Shown: positions 1 to 8,298 of the stretch, piece by piece
Layout: every line of letters starts with the position of its first letter
Numbering within the stretch: the stretch's first letter is position 1
Assembly: GCF_030848565.1 (NCBI RefSeq)
Contig: NZ_JAVDDV010000002.1
Coordinates: forward strand, 372,001 to 436,000
Length of the DNA: 64,000 nucleotides
Reading direction: 5' to 3'
Source: Natronolimnohabitans sp. A-GB9
GTDB taxonomy: Archaea > Halobacteriota > Halobacteria > Halobacteriales > Natrialbaceae
Notes under the pieces: model-generated
What the model saw: only the letters and a program-made list of their open reading frames with translations
The model's database searches: none
Told to the model about the DNA's origin: nothing
Position numbers and translations under genes: made by a program

Positions 1-1064
1 AGTGCGTTCGGAATCGCGGCGCCGACGTGGGCGCTGCCCATCGTCGCGATCGGTGAGGCAACGTTGTGCATCGCGACCGGCACGTAGTAGAGGTCCGCCA
101 GGTCGGCGATCTTCCGGGTTTCGCGCATCCCACCGACCTTGGGCATATCGGGGGCGATGATGTCGACTGCCTGCTCCTCGAGGAGACGGCGCTGGCCGTG
201 CTTTCGGTAGACGTTCTCGCCGACGGTGATCGGCGTCGTGGTGTGCTGGGAGACCTCGCGTTGCACGTCGTGGTTCTCCGGCGGGACGGGGTCCTCGAGC
301 CACCAGACGTCGTACTCCTCTAATCGCTTTGCCAGTCGCTTCGCGCTGCCGCCCGAGAACGTCCAGTGACAGTCGAAGGCGACGTCGGCCCGCGAGCCGA
401 CGCGGTCGGTGATCGCCTCGACGATCGAGGCTTTGTGTTCGATCTCGGGAGCCCGGAGGTGCCGGTTCGCGCGGTCTTTCTCGTGGCCGGAGGGGACGTC
501 GAGGTCGAACTTCAACGCGTCGTAGCCCAGTTCCTCGACGACGCGTTCGGCCTCGTCGGCACACGCGATCGGATCGGCCTCTTCTTCGGTGTGACAGTCA
601 CAGTAGACCCGGACTTCGTCACGATATTTGCCGCCCAGCAGTTGATAGGCGGGCACCTCGAGGATCTTGCCGACCAGGTCGTGGAGGGCAACCTCGATAC
701 CCGAAATGGCGGTGACAGTGACGCCGCCGATCGAGCCCTCGCCGGACATCTTCTGGACGAGGTGTTCGGTCAGGCGGTCGATATCCAGCGGATTCTCACC
801 CTGCAGGAACGGCACCATTCGTTCGATCAACTCCGGTGCGCCGGCCCCCCAGTAGGCTTCACCGGTGCCGACGATCCCGGCGTCCGTGTAGATCCGCACG
901 AGCGTCCACGGGAAGTTGCCGTCGATCATCGTCGTCTGGACGTCCGTGATCTCGATATCGCGGCCGTCGCCGCGCTCGCGCGTGATGTTCATCGTCTCGG
1001 CCGAGAGATCTCGCATCGTATACTCCGCGTTCGGATCGCGTAGCGTCGTGTAGTCGACACCCAT
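1..1064 (-). CDS. Sugar-acid dehydratase, enolase superfamily, copy 1 (partial)
   Basis: This gene runs off the left edge of the window, so about 354 N-terminal residues are visible. It is a close paralogue of the complete gene at 4542-5774 and shares its enolase-superfamily (mandelate racemase subgroup) layout: an N-terminal capping domain, then a barrel with the metal-binding Asp and two Glu. Haloarchaeal relatives include gluconate and xylonate dehydratases, which turn aldonic acids into 2-keto-3-deoxy acids. The start at 1064 (MGVDYTTL) is supported by a TATA-like box about 25 bp upstream. Bases 361-1010 are identical to 5071-5720 of the second copy, while both flanks have diverged. The Eda-type aldolase just upstream suggests use in an Entner-Doudoroff-like route. 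The exact substrate cannot be told from sequence. Confidence 0.85.
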   Translation of the reverse strand, partial: MGVDYTTLRDPNAEYTMRDLSAETMNITRERGDGRDIEITDVQTTMIDGNFPWTLVRIYTDAGIVGTGEAYWGAGAPELIERMVPFLQGENPLDIDRLTEHLVQKMSGEGSIGGVTVTAISGIEVALHDLVGKILEVPAYQLLGGKYRDEVRVYCDCHTEEEADPIACADEAERVVEELGYDALKFDLDVPSGHEKDRANRHLRAPEIEHKASIVEAITDRVGSRADVAFDCHWTFSGGSAKRLAKRLEEYDVWWLEDPVPPENHDVQREVSQHTTTPITVGENVYRKHGQRRLLEEQAVDIIAPDMPKVGGMRETRKIADLADLYYVPVAMHNVASPIATMGSAHVGAAIPNA

Positions 1065-1085
1065 ACCATAAATACTAACTCCGAA

Positions 1086-1096
1086 GATAGTAATAG
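1086..1096 (-). promoter_or_regulatory. TATA-like box of dehydratase copy 1
   Basis: On the minus strand the stretch CTATTACTATC lies 22-32 bp upstream of the ATG at 1064. This is the spacing expected for an archaeal TATA box of a leaderless mRNA. It gives copy 1 its own promoter although the aldolase gene lies upstream in the same direction. Confidence 0.4.
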
Positions 1097-1161
1097 TTTC
1101 CATCAGGACGGCATCGACGGGGGGCGACTCGCGTTCGGCGATCTCGAGATCGTGATCGAGA

Positions 1162-1809
1162 TCAGTCGCGTCGTGCTGCGTCGACTGCGTCGACGAACGC
1201 GGCGGCACGTTCCCGGACGCGGTCCATGTCGCCGGCTTCGATCGCGTCGTAGTCGACGAGCGCGCTGCCCGCGCCGACGGCGACGGCACCGGCCTCGAAA
1301 AACGACTCCACGTTGTCGGGGGAGACCCCACCGGTCGGAATCACGTCGACGTCGCCGAGCGGACCGCGGATCGCGCCGATGTGGCCCGGGCCGACGGTCG
1401 AGGCGGGGAACAGTTTGAGAACGTCCGCACCGGCCTCCATCGCCGTGACGGCTTCCGTCGGTGTCATGACTCCGGGTGCCACGAGGACGCCCTGCCGATT
1501 GCAGAGTTCGACGGTCTCGACGTTGGTATGTGGCGAGACCACGAACTCGGCGCCTGCATCGATTACCGACTGGGCCGTCGGCGCGTCGAGGACAGTTCCT
1601 GCACCCACGATCGCGTCCGATAGCTCGCGGTCGACGGCTGCGATCCGTTCGCTCGCGCGCGTCCCGTCCGCGGTGATCTCGAGCGCGTCGACGCCACCCT
1701 CGTGGATCGCTCGAGCGACGGGTACGATCAGATCTTCGTCGATCCCACGGAGCACGGCGACGACGCCGCTTTCGGCGAGGCGGTCTCTGACCGTCCGGAC
1801 GTCAGTCAT
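1162..1809 (-). CDS. eda: 2-keto-3-deoxy-(6-phospho)gluconate aldolase, class I Eda type
   Basis: This 215-residue protein has the length and layout of bacterial-type KDPG aldolases, single-domain TIM barrels that split 2-keto-3-deoxy-6-phosphogluconate into pyruvate and glyceraldehyde-3-phosphate. The Schiff-base lysine is visible at about residue 132 in the motif LKLFPAS, and the catalytic glutamate at about residue 44 in ALEIT. A phosphate-binding GG motif follows near residue 160 (PTGGVSPDN). The gene is upstream of, and codirectional with, dehydratase copy 1 (97 bp gap) and downstream of the trehalase gene. The set points to glucose or sugar-acid breakdown by a semi-phosphorylative Entner-Doudoroff route; the sugar-acid kinase is not in this window. 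Preference for the phosphorylated or free substrate is unknown. Confidence 0.85.
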   Translation of the reverse strand: MTDVRTVRDRLAESGVVAVLRGIDEDLIVPVARAIHEGGVDALEITADGTRASERIAAVDRELSDAIVGAGTVLDAPTAQSVIDAGAEFVVSPHTNVETVELCNRQGVLVAPGVMTPTEAVTAMEAGADVLKLFPASTVGPGHIGAIRGPLGDVDVIPTGGVSPDNVESFFEAGAVAVGAGSALVDYDAIEAGDMDRVRERAAAFVDAVDAARRD

Positions 1810-1959
1810 CGGCGATCCCTCCGAGCGCGTGGTCGTGATCGATCATCACGACGGGCCGTTCGCGCCCCCGCTCAAAGAAGTTTACTCGAGGGCGAAAAAC
1901 AGAACTTTCGGCGATCCGTCGAAACCGATCGACGCCACCGTGTTCGTCTACGAGGTGTC

Positions 1960-2012
1960 TACTGTCGGACAGCACTGTTCACCGATGGTTCACTGACTGC
2001 TGTCCGGCAGTA
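1960..2012. repeat. Family A fold-back element, internally deleted copy (A1)
   Basis: This 53-bp element has the terminal inverted arms TACTGTCGGACAGCA and TGCTGTCCGGCAGTA of the 108-bp family A. It keeps the adjoining GTTCACCGAT and GGTTCACTGAC segments but lacks the central hairpin. It lies 10 bp past the stop codon of trehalase. Confidence 0.75.
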
Positions 2013-2022
2013 GCAGGTATCG

Positions 2023-3558
2023 CTACGGAGTCGGCTCCTCGAGCCGTACGTCCTCGTCGCGTTGAAGCGCGACGACGACCGCGTTGGTCCATCCAAACCC
2101 GTCCTGAAGGGGGTACTCGCCGCCGCCAGCCTCGCGATCGGGATCGATCACGTCGTACTTTTCGACCAGCTTCCCGGCGTCGTCGAAGACGCGCCGGTTG
2201 AGCGTGAGCCACCGCCGCTCGATCTCGTCGGCGAGGTCATCGATCCCGTATCGGCGAAGCCCTTCGACGGCCATCCACTGCAACGGCGCCCAGCCGTTCG
2301 GCGCGTCCCACTGCTCGCCGGATCGGGTCAGCGTCGTCACGAGCCCGCCGCGCTCGAGGAACCGTTCCTCGAGTGTAGTCGCCACCGCCGTCGCCTGTTC
2401 GTCCGACGCCAGTCCGAAGTACAGCGGCGCAACCGCCGCCGACGACCACCGATCGGTCCGGCGACTCGCCGTCCAGCAGTAGTCGAAATAGAAGCCATCG
2501 TCCGGATCCCAGCAGTACTCGTCGACGGCCCGTCGACGGCGGTCGGCCGCCGCCCGATACTCGTCTGCGACTGTCGGTTTATCGTGGGCCGCGAACCACT
2601 TCGCGAGTTTCCGTTCGACGTCGTACAGCGCCGCGTTGAGGTCCACCGGAACGAGATCCGTCGTCCGGATCGACGCGAAGTCGTCTGGATCCGCGAGCCA
2701 CCGACTGCTGAAGTCCCACCCCGACTCACACGCTGCGCGGATGTGGCGGTAGAGTTCGGGTCGCTCCGTGGGCGCAACGTCGGCGGCGATTTCGCGATCT
2801 TCTCGATACGACTCCTTTCGTGGCGCGGACTCGTCGTCCCAGTATCGGTTCAGCACGTGATCTCCGATCTGGACGACACGCCGGTGAGCGGGATCGGTCC
2901 GGTCGACGTCGTCGCTGCCGTCCATCCAGAACGAGTACTCCTGCTCGAGTCGCGGCAGATACGGCGTGGCCGCGTCCACGCCGTTTCGTCGGACGAGTAT
3001 CGACACCATCCGACAGAACAGCGGTAGCTGCGACCGAGTCCGGTAGTACGTCCGATTGCCGTTCGGGACGAACCCGTATCGGTCGACGAGGCTGGCGACG
3101 TTTTCGACCATGTCGACGACGGCGTCGAACCGACCGGCCGCGGCCAACCCCTCCGCGACGAAGTAACTGTCCCAGTAGTACACTTCGCGAAATCGACCGC
3201 CGGGGACGACGTGTGGGTTCGGCAGCGAAATCAGCGTGTCGTATTCGTTCTGTTTCGTCTGTTCCCGTCTGAGATGTGACCAGAGCTGATCGATGTGTGC
3301 TTCCATCGATCGCTCGCCGTCGATCACGTGTGGCTCCGTCTCGCCGGCGACGTCGAAATGGGTCTCGACGAACGCATGAAGATCGAATCCCGGCTCGTCT
3401 CGTTCGTCCGCGAACGACCGTGCGATCCGACGCGGATCCGACAGCGGCACGCAGTCGACGAATCGCTTCGAATCCGCGAAGACGCCGTTGCGCTGGACGG
3501 CAGTAAAGAGCTCTCCCTCGAGATGAGAGTCAGCGATAGCAGTCGTTTCCGATTCCAT
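2023..3558 (-). CDS. treA: Trehalase, glycoside hydrolase family 37
   Basis: This 511-residue protein belongs to the inverting GH37 trehalases, which hydrolyse alpha,alpha-trehalose to two glucose molecules. Both family signatures are present: PGGRFREVYYWDSY near residue 119 and QWDAPNGWAP near the C-terminal end of the (alpha/alpha)6 barrel. The segment ESGWDFSSRW carries the expected catalytic Asp. No signal peptide is seen, so it is probably cytoplasmic and acts on internal trehalose, a compatible solute in some haloarchaea. The start at 3558 is preferred over an ATG at 3585 because a TATA-like box (3588-3596) then sits about 30 bp upstream. The glucose produced could feed the neighbouring dehydratase and aldolase genes. 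Confidence 0.9.
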   Translation of the reverse strand: MESETTAIADSHLEGELFTAVQRNGVFADSKRFVDCVPLSDPRRIARSFADERDEPGFDLHAFVETHFDVAGETEPHVIDGERSMEAHIDQLWSHLRREQTKQNEYDTLISLPNPHVVPGGRFREVYYWDSYFVAEGLAAAGRFDAVVDMVENVASLVDRYGFVPNGNRTYYRTRSQLPLFCRMVSILVRRNGVDAATPYLPRLEQEYSFWMDGSDDVDRTDPAHRRVVQIGDHVLNRYWDDESAPRKESYREDREIAADVAPTERPELYRHIRAACESGWDFSSRWLADPDDFASIRTTDLVPVDLNAALYDVERKLAKWFAAHDKPTVADEYRAAADRRRRAVDEYCWDPDDGFYFDYCWTASRRTDRWSSAAVAPLYFGLASDEQATAVATTLEERFLERGGLVTTLTRSGEQWDAPNGWAPLQWMAVEGLRRYGIDDLADEIERRWLTLNRRVFDDAGKLVEKYDVIDPDREAGGGEYPLQDGFGWTNAVVVALQRDEDVRLEEPTP

Positions 3559-3587
3559 ACCGTTCGTAGAAGTTCTTACAAACATAG

Positions 3588-3596
3588 TTAAAATAG
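3588..3596 (-). promoter_or_regulatory. TATA-like box of treA
   Basis: CTATTTTAA on the minus strand lies 30-38 bp before the ATG at 3558 and overlaps the alternative ATG at 3585. It therefore decides the start in favour of 3558 with a very short leader. Confidence 0.4.
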
Positions 3597-4040
3597 ATTC
3601 TGAATGTGTTTCGCGACGTTCCGCTTCGGTAGACGGTAATATGAAGGTGACAGGATTGGCCAGAAAGTGGCCGTGAGCCGACGCGAATCCCGATTCGAGT
3701 ACTCGTTCGTCTTCGAGTCGGCCGACTCGAGGAGAGGCCGGGAGTACGCTACGGCGCTATCGGAGCGCTACGGTGGGTCGTCTCGAGTCTCGAGTTTCCC
3801 GCCGTTGGATCGGCGATTTCGCCACCGACGCGCCGTCTCACAGATTCGGCTGCCCCACGTTCGTCGAAAGTCCAAATCGAATTCGATCGCTCGGACTCGA
3901 GTGATTGCAGGAGAGAATAGCACGCGTTCTTCATTCAGAAAGACGACTGAAATCGAAACAGACGATTCGGTCACTACACGTGCTAGTTTGCAACCATATT
4001 GATAATAAGATATATCTAGATAAAGGAATCAATTCAGTTT
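3597..4040. other. Intergenic region without a supported gene
   Basis: The first 350 bases are ordinary GC-rich DNA with no convincing coding frame. From about 3900 the DNA becomes AT-rich, ending in a TA-rich run near 4000-4020 that may be the promoter of the small membrane protein at 4041. Confidence 0.5.
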
Positions 4041-4262
4041 ATGGACAAAAGAATAACCGTTGGATTGTTCTTTTTGACTGTTGGTCTACTGGGAGTAATA
4101 GTGTCTCTCGCGTATGCTTTTTCAGGAGGCAATCCGTTCGAGACAGAACCCTTCAGCCGTCGGAATCCCGGTTATCTGACTTTTACGTCGCTCGGAGGAG
4201 TAGCACTCGGAGTTGCCCTCTTACTCGATATTGGATCTGTTGCAGATATCATACTCGACTGA
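4041..4262 (+). CDS. Small two-helix membrane protein, unknown function
   Basis: The 73-residue product has a positively charged start (MDKR), a hydrophobic helix at about residues 6-27, a polar loop with FETEPFSRRNPGY, and a second hydrophobic helix at about residues 48-66. No family is recognised. An AT-rich promoter-like stretch precedes it, and its base composition is lower in GC than its neighbours, which may indicate acquired DNA. It is isolated between treA and dehydratase copy 2. It could be an orphan small membrane protein; its reality rests on the start context and the clean two-helix profile. Confidence 0.5.
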   Translation: MDKRITVGLFFLTVGLLGVIVSLAYAFSGGNPFETEPFSRRNPGYLTFTSLGGVALGVALLLDIGSVADIILD

Positions 4263-4459
4263 TTTCAGTCCTGTACTTCCGGGCGTGCCCTCAACTGCTT
4301 GCCGAGATCAGCGTACATACGTTCCCTGTGCTTACTGCGAGACAGTATACCGCGAGACAGCAGTCGTACGGAGCGGTGTGCCGATATCCCGATACGACCG
4401 CAGGACGGGTCACAGTCGCGCCGGCACTGACGGACAACGATCCGCCGAGTTCGCTCCGG

Positions 4460-4544
4460 TCATACGGTCTGCTGTCGTCACGTCCCGCCCACCGCCGACC
4501 CCGCCCTGGCGATCGGCGGGCGATCGGGACAGCAGTCCGTCTCA
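4460..4544. repeat. Family B fold-back element (B1)
   Basis: An 85-bp element with outer arms TCATACGGTCTGCTGTC and GACAGCAGTCCGTCTCA and an inner pairing of CCGCCGA with TCGGCGG. The last three bases (TCA, 4542-4544) are the TGA stop codon of dehydratase copy 2. The same coincidence is seen at B3, B4 and B5. Confidence 0.7.
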
Positions 4545-5774
4545 GTCGAACAACTCCTCGCCCTCGATCATGTGCTCTTCGACGGCGTCCATGTCGAGGG
4601 TCACGCCGAGGCCAGGCGCTTCGGGAACCTCGATGTAGCCGTCTTCGATGACGTCCTCCTCGACGAGATCTCCCCACCAGTCGAGTTCGTAGGAGTGGTA
4701 CTCGACGGCGAGTGTGTTCGAGACCGCCGCGCCGACGTGAGCGCTGCCCATCGTCGCGATCGGTGAGGCAACGTTGTGCATCGCGACCGGCACGTAGTAG
4801 AGGTCCGCCAGGTCGGCGATCTTCCGCGTTTCACGCATCCCGCCGACCTTGGGCATATCGGGGGCGATGATATCGACTGCCTGCTCCTCGAGGAGGCGAC
4901 GCTGGCCGTGGGTCCGATAGACGTTCTCGCCGACAGCGATCGGTGTCGAGGTATGCTGGGAGACCTCGCGTTGCACGTCGTGGTTCTCCGGCGGGACGGG
5001 GTCCTCGAGCCACCAGACGTCGTACTCCTCTAATCGCTTTGCCAACCGTTTCGCACTGCCGCCCGAGAATGTCCAGTGACAGTCGAAGGCGACGTCGGCC
5101 CGCGAGCCGACGCGGTCGGTGATCGCCTCGACGATCGAGGCTTTGTGTTCGATCTCGGGAGCCCGGAGGTGCCGGTTCGCGCGGTCTTTCTCGTGGCCGG
5201 AGGGGACGTCGAGGTCGAACTTCAACGCGTCGTAGCCCAGTTCCTCGACGACGCGTTCGGCCTCGTCGGCACACGCGATCGGATCGGCCTCTTCTTCGGT
5301 GTGACAGTCACAGTAGACCCGGACTTCGTCACGATATTTGCCGCCCAGCAGTTGATAGGCGGGCACCTCGAGGATCTTGCCGACCAGGTCGTGGAGGGCA
5401 ACCTCGATACCCGAAATGGCGGTGACAGTGACGCCGCCGATCGAGCCCTCGCCGGACATCTTCTGGACGAGGTGTTCGGTCAGGCGGTCGATATCCAGCG
5501 GATTCTCACCCTGCAGGAACGGCACCATTCGTTCGATCAACTCCGGTGCGCCGGCCCCCCAGTAGGCTTCACCGGTGCCGACGATCCCGGCGTCCGTGTA
5601 GATCCGCACGAGCGTCCACGGGAAGTTGCCGTCGATCATCGTCGTCTGGACGTCCGTGATCTCGATATCGCGGCCGTCGCCGCGCTCGCGCGTGATGTTC
5701 ATCGTCTCGGCCGAGAGATCCCGCATCGTATACTCCGCGTTCGGGTCGCGCAGCGTCGTGTAGTCGACTCCCAT
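4542..5774 (-). CDS. Sugar-acid dehydratase, enolase superfamily, copy 2
   Basis: This is a complete 410-residue member of the enolase superfamily, mandelate racemase subgroup. Such enzymes abstract a proton next to a carboxylate; haloarchaeal relatives dehydrate gluconate or xylonate to 2-keto-3-deoxy acids. Visible catalytic features are K185 in LKFDLD, D231 in FDCHWTF, E257 in LEDPVPPENHD, E283 in VGENVY and H333 in MHNVASP, matching the Lys, three metal-ligand and His positions of the family. The start at 5774 (MGVDYTTL) is chosen because it aligns with copy 1 and a TATA-like box lies 24-32 bp upstream. Residues about 19-234 are encoded by DNA identical to copy 1. The stop codon lies within repeat B1. 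Substrate assignment (gluconate, xylonate or another aldonate) is open. Confidence 0.9.
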   Translation of the reverse strand: MGVDYTTLRDPNAEYTMRDLSAETMNITRERGDGRDIEITDVQTTMIDGNFPWTLVRIYTDAGIVGTGEAYWGAGAPELIERMVPFLQGENPLDIDRLTEHLVQKMSGEGSIGGVTVTAISGIEVALHDLVGKILEVPAYQLLGGKYRDEVRVYCDCHTEEEADPIACADEAERVVEELGYDALKFDLDVPSGHEKDRANRHLRAPEIEHKASIVEAITDRVGSRADVAFDCHWTFSGGSAKRLAKRLEEYDVWWLEDPVPPENHDVQREVSQHTSTPIAVGENVYRTHGQRRLLEEQAVDIIAPDMPKVGGMRETRKIADLADLYYVPVAMHNVASPIATMGSAHVGAAVSNTLAVEYHSYELDWWGDLVEEDVIEDGYIEVPEAPGLGVTLDMDAVEEHMIEGEELFD

Positions 5775-5797
5775 ACCCAGTCGGTCGCTCGCAGACA

Positions 5798-5806
5798 AGT
5801 AATAAC
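5798..5806 (-). promoter_or_regulatory. TATA-like box of dehydratase copy 2
   Basis: GTTATTACT on the minus strand lies 24-32 bp upstream of the ATG at 5774, which fits a leaderless transcript and supports that start. Confidence 0.45.
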
Positions 5807-5854
5807 ACGGGGCAGCGTTGGCTGGGCGAGACGCTACGGTGTTCGGATCACTGA

Positions 5855-5962
5855 TACTGCCGGACAGCACTATTCAGCGATCGGTCGCGCTACTGCGGCC
5901 GTCCCAACGGGTGACGGCCGCGAGCTCACGACCGACGTGTTACTGACTGCTGTCCGGCAGTA
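5855..5962. repeat. Family A fold-back element, full copy (A2)
   Basis: A 108-bp element bounded by TACTGCCGGACAGCA and TGCTGTCCGGCAGTA. Inside, CGATCGGTCGCG faces a complementary GCGACCG-type segment, and GCGGCCGTC pairs with GACGGCCGC around the loop CCAACGGG. It can fold into one long imperfect hairpin. It is roughly 90% identical to A4 (54715) and lies 38 bp past the stop of the aMBF1 gene. Confidence 0.8.
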
Positions 5963-6000
5963 TGACTCGGTCGTCCGGCCGAAGCAAAACGTTGCCGTCG

Positions 6001-6513
6001 TTACTCGGAGAGCTCTACGTCGAGATACTCCTCGAGGGCGTCGATCAGTCCGCCGCCGACGCCAGCCTGTGTGGCCCGTCCCTGTTCGATCGCGATGAGG
6101 TCTTTCTCGCGCGCGCCGAGTTCTTCGGCGAGTTCCTCTCGTTGCAGTCCGGCCTCCTGGCGGGCCGCTTCGAGCTTGTCACCGTAGTCGCTGACGAGAT
6201 ACGGTAGCGGATCGTCGTCGTAGTTCGTTCCCTCTTGCTCCCAGTGTTCGGAGTCGCCGTCCCAGACGGGGTTGGCCTTGGCGACGTTCTGGGCCGCCTT
6301 CTGCTTGCGGCTCGGCTCGTCGTCGCGACCCTCGTCCTGAGAGTCGCGCTGGGACTGGGTGCGCTGAGTGTCGTCGTGAGGTGCACAGTCCGGACAGACC
6401 TCGAGTTCGGCGCCGGCGACGCTGGCGAGGCGAAGCGAATCGCTTTCTGCACCGCAGAGTTCGCAATTCGTCCCGCCGCCGCCGGACGACGAACCGGTCG
6501 AATACTTAGCCAT
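6001..6513 (-). CDS. mbf1: Archaeal multiprotein bridging factor aMBF1
   Basis: This 170-residue protein starts with a glycine/serine-rich tail and a zinc ribbon (CELCGAE, then CPDC, about residues 17-41). An acidic/basic linker follows, then a C-terminal helix-turn-helix of the Cro/CI type (about residues 105-160; LEAARQEAGLQREELAEELG). This is the layout of archaeal MBF1, a conserved factor linked to transcription and ribosome binding. The start at 6513 (MAKYSTG) is preferred over an upstream ATG because the family begins MAKYxTG. The gene stands alone, with tRNA-Leu upstream and repeat A2 downstream. Confidence 0.9.
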   Translation of the reverse strand: MAKYSTGSSSGGGGTNCELCGAESDSLRLASVAGAELEVCPDCAPHDDTQRTQSQRDSQDEGRDDEPSRKQKAAQNVAKANPVWDGDSEHWEQEGTNYDDDPLPYLVSDYGDKLEAARQEAGLQREELAEELGAREKDLIAIEQGRATQAGVGGGLIDALEEYLDVELSE

Positions 6514-6657
6514 GGTATCCTTTGGCAACTGCCGCATTTCAAATCTCCGCCTTGCAGGAGGTCAGTTCCGTGTGACCTCCCCGCAGGCGCCGATAGAAAA
6601 GAAAGTGTTTTGTAATACCACTGGCTACGATTGAGTGCAGTAAGACAAAGACAGCGA

Positions 6658-6742
<85 letters not shown>

Positions 6743-6750
6743 TCGCATGC

Positions 6751-6791
6751 GCGGCGCTACGCGCCGCGGAACGTGAGGCGGCTTCGCCGCC
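6751..6791. repeat. Paired GC-rich hairpins behind tRNA-Leu
   Basis: Two perfect hairpins lie 8 bp after the tRNA: GCGGCGC-TAC-GCGCCGC (6751-6767) and GGCGGC-TTC-GCCGCC (6777-6791). A very similar pair, with the same core GGCGCTACGCGCC, is found behind the second tRNA-Gly at 51782-51823. About 40 bp further on, the motif CCCACGCA repeats the last bases of the tRNA. Confidence 0.65.
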
Positions 6792-6923
6792 GAACGCAAA
6801 CGATGCAGGTGATTTCCCTTCGCGGACATCACCCACGCATAACTTCTACAGGAAACTACACGAGATAGCGACGGCCTTCGGCAGCGGGTATTGTCGCGAG
6901 GGCCGCTGCTGGAAGTTAGATCC

Positions 6924-7020
6924 GCTATCGTACACTGCTCGAGCCGTGGGTCTTACACACACCGTTCCGATCCACATGGCCGTCGTGCGGTCGAGTGCGC
7001 ACTGACGGTCAGTAGCGACG
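6924..7020. repeat. Family C fold-back element, decayed copy (C2)
   Basis: The right half (GTGCGGTCGAGTGCGCACTG and the following GACGGTCAGTAGCGAC) aligns with the right half of C1 at 35307-35392, and the left part shares the ACACACCG segment. The copy has lost most terminal symmetry. It lies past the stop codon of the membrane protein gene at 7055-7429. Confidence 0.45.
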
Positions 7021-7054
7021 ACAGTTGCAAACGGCGTCGTGGAGACAGCAGACG

Positions 7055-7429
7055 TTAGCCGGTATACGAGAGGACGAACATCGTCCAAACCAGCATCAAG
7101 ACGCCGTATACCAGGTCACTGCCGTAGGCTGGTGGGACGAACCCCATCCAGAGAATCCCGAACGTAAGGATCCCGATGAGAAACAGGACGAGCGGGTATC
7201 CCGAACGGCGAGAGGCGAGTGCTCCCTGTTCGCTTTCGAGCGAATATCTCCAGCAGAGGACTCCGAGACAGAGGCCCGTCAGTACGAGACCTCCCGTAAC
7301 CCACGTGAACGTCGGCGTCACGATCCCGGACTGCGTCCCCCCGAACAACAACGCAAGAGAGACGACAGCGACAGCGATCACGTCGACAGCGAACTGGGCG
7401 GGATCCGAGAGTGAGAACGCGTTAGTCAT
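7055..7429 (-). CDS. Four-helix membrane protein, unknown function
   Basis: The 124-residue product has four hydrophobic segments, at about residues 10-30, 38-60, 75-97 and 103-122, joined by short polar loops, with a single charged loop (RYSLESEQGALASRR) in the middle. No family is recognised. It is divergent from the DUF420 gene at 7584, with about 150 bp between the two starts, so a shared regulatory region is possible. Function is unknown. Confidence 0.7.
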   Translation of the reverse strand: MTNAFSLSDPAQFAVDVIAVAVVSLALLFGGTQSGIVTPTFTWVTGGLVLTGLCLGVLCWRYSLESEQGALASRRSGYPLVLFLIGILTFGILWMGFVPPAYGSDLVYGVLMLVWTMFVLSYTG

Positions 7430-7583
7430 GCGTTCTTATTAATTATTCATTTGATACTTTAATGGTTTGGATCGAGACATTACACGAACAAGCAGCGCCG
7501 CCAGACGACGCTCGTGTCACGGAGACTGAATCGAGGCCACCGCGGACAGTAACCCCTTTCCTGCCACAGTCGAACCTCGAGAT

Positions 7584-8147
7584 ATGGAATACGTCTCTCG
7601 AGAGCGCGTCACCCCGCTCGCTGCCGTCCTGAGCGTCGTCTCGCTGGCAGTCGTCTTCGCCGCGGCTGGCGGGCAGATCCCACAGGAAACGGTGCCGGCC
7701 GCGCCGGAGTGGGTCCTCGATCTGATTCCCCACCTCAACGTCGCGATCAGCGCAGCGGCAATCGGGACGATTACGATCGGCTGGCGGGCGATCCGACGCG
7801 GAGACGTCGACAGACATCGCCTCGCAATGCTTGCCTCGTTCGGTCTGTTCGCGACCTTCCTCGTGTTCTACCTCTACCGGCTGATCGTGACTGGTGGGCC
7901 ACAACCGTTCCCCGGTCCGGACGCGGTTTACCAGTTCGTCTATCTGCCGATACTCGCCATCCACATCTTCCTTGCCGTCGTCTGTATTCCGCTGGTCTAC
8001 TACGCGCTGTTGCTCGGGTTTGCCTATCCCATCGACGAACTCCGAAACACCAGCCACGCCCGCTTCGGTCGCTACGCCGCGGCGCTGTGGCTGATCTCGT
8101 TCTCGCTGGGGATCGTCGTCTACGTGCTGTTGCACGTCGTCTACTGA
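7584..8147 (+). CDS. DUF420 membrane protein, probable cytochrome oxidase assembly factor
   Basis: This 187-residue protein has five membrane helices and conserved histidines in loops (PHLNVAI, DRHRLAM, HARFGRY and HVVY), the pattern of DUF420 (CtaM/YozB family). In Firmicutes, members support maturation of haem-copper oxidases. The haem-copper oxidase genes coxB and coxAC lie in the same window at 31.4-35 kb, so a role in oxidase assembly is plausible, but this is inference. It is a single gene, convergent with purF, with repeat B3 between them. Confidence 0.8.
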   Translation: MEYVSRERVTPLAAVLSVVSLAVVFAAAGGQIPQETVPAAPEWVLDLIPHLNVAISAAAIGTITIGWRAIRRGDVDRHRLAMLASFGLFATFLVFYLYRLIVTGGPQPFPGPDAVYQFVYLPILAIHIFLAVVCIPLVYYALLLGFAYPIDELRNTSHARFGRYAAALWLISFSLGIVVYVLLHVVY

Positions 8148-8213
8148 CGGCGGTAGCCAGCCTCGAGTCAGTCGTCGAAACCCGAGAGCCCGCTGATCGA
8201 GAACGCGGCGGCG

Positions 8214-8298
8214 GTATACGGATCGCTGTCGGTCAGTACTGGCACATCCGCGACCCGGTCGGAGGTGTGCCGGGAGGTCGGTACGGGGGACCGTATCA
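8214..8298. repeat. Family B fold-back element (B3)
   Basis: An 85-bp element with ends GTATACGGATCGCTGTC and GGGGACCGTATCA and an inner pairing of CTGGCACATCCG with the GGAGGTGTGCCGG segment. Its last three bases (TCA, 8296-8298) are the stop codon of purF. Confidence 0.65.

Noticed and set aside
3667-4002. Possible 111-residue protein
   Set aside because: Basic and serine/arginine-rich, unlike haloarchaeal proteins; no promoter or homologous pattern could be seen.
5076-6098. Long plus-strand open frame opposite dehydratase copy 2, and its twin at 366-1043
   Set aside because: It is the antisense of the dehydratase gene; its codons follow from the real gene's GC-rich third positions. The conservation of the twin is explained by the identical DNA tract.
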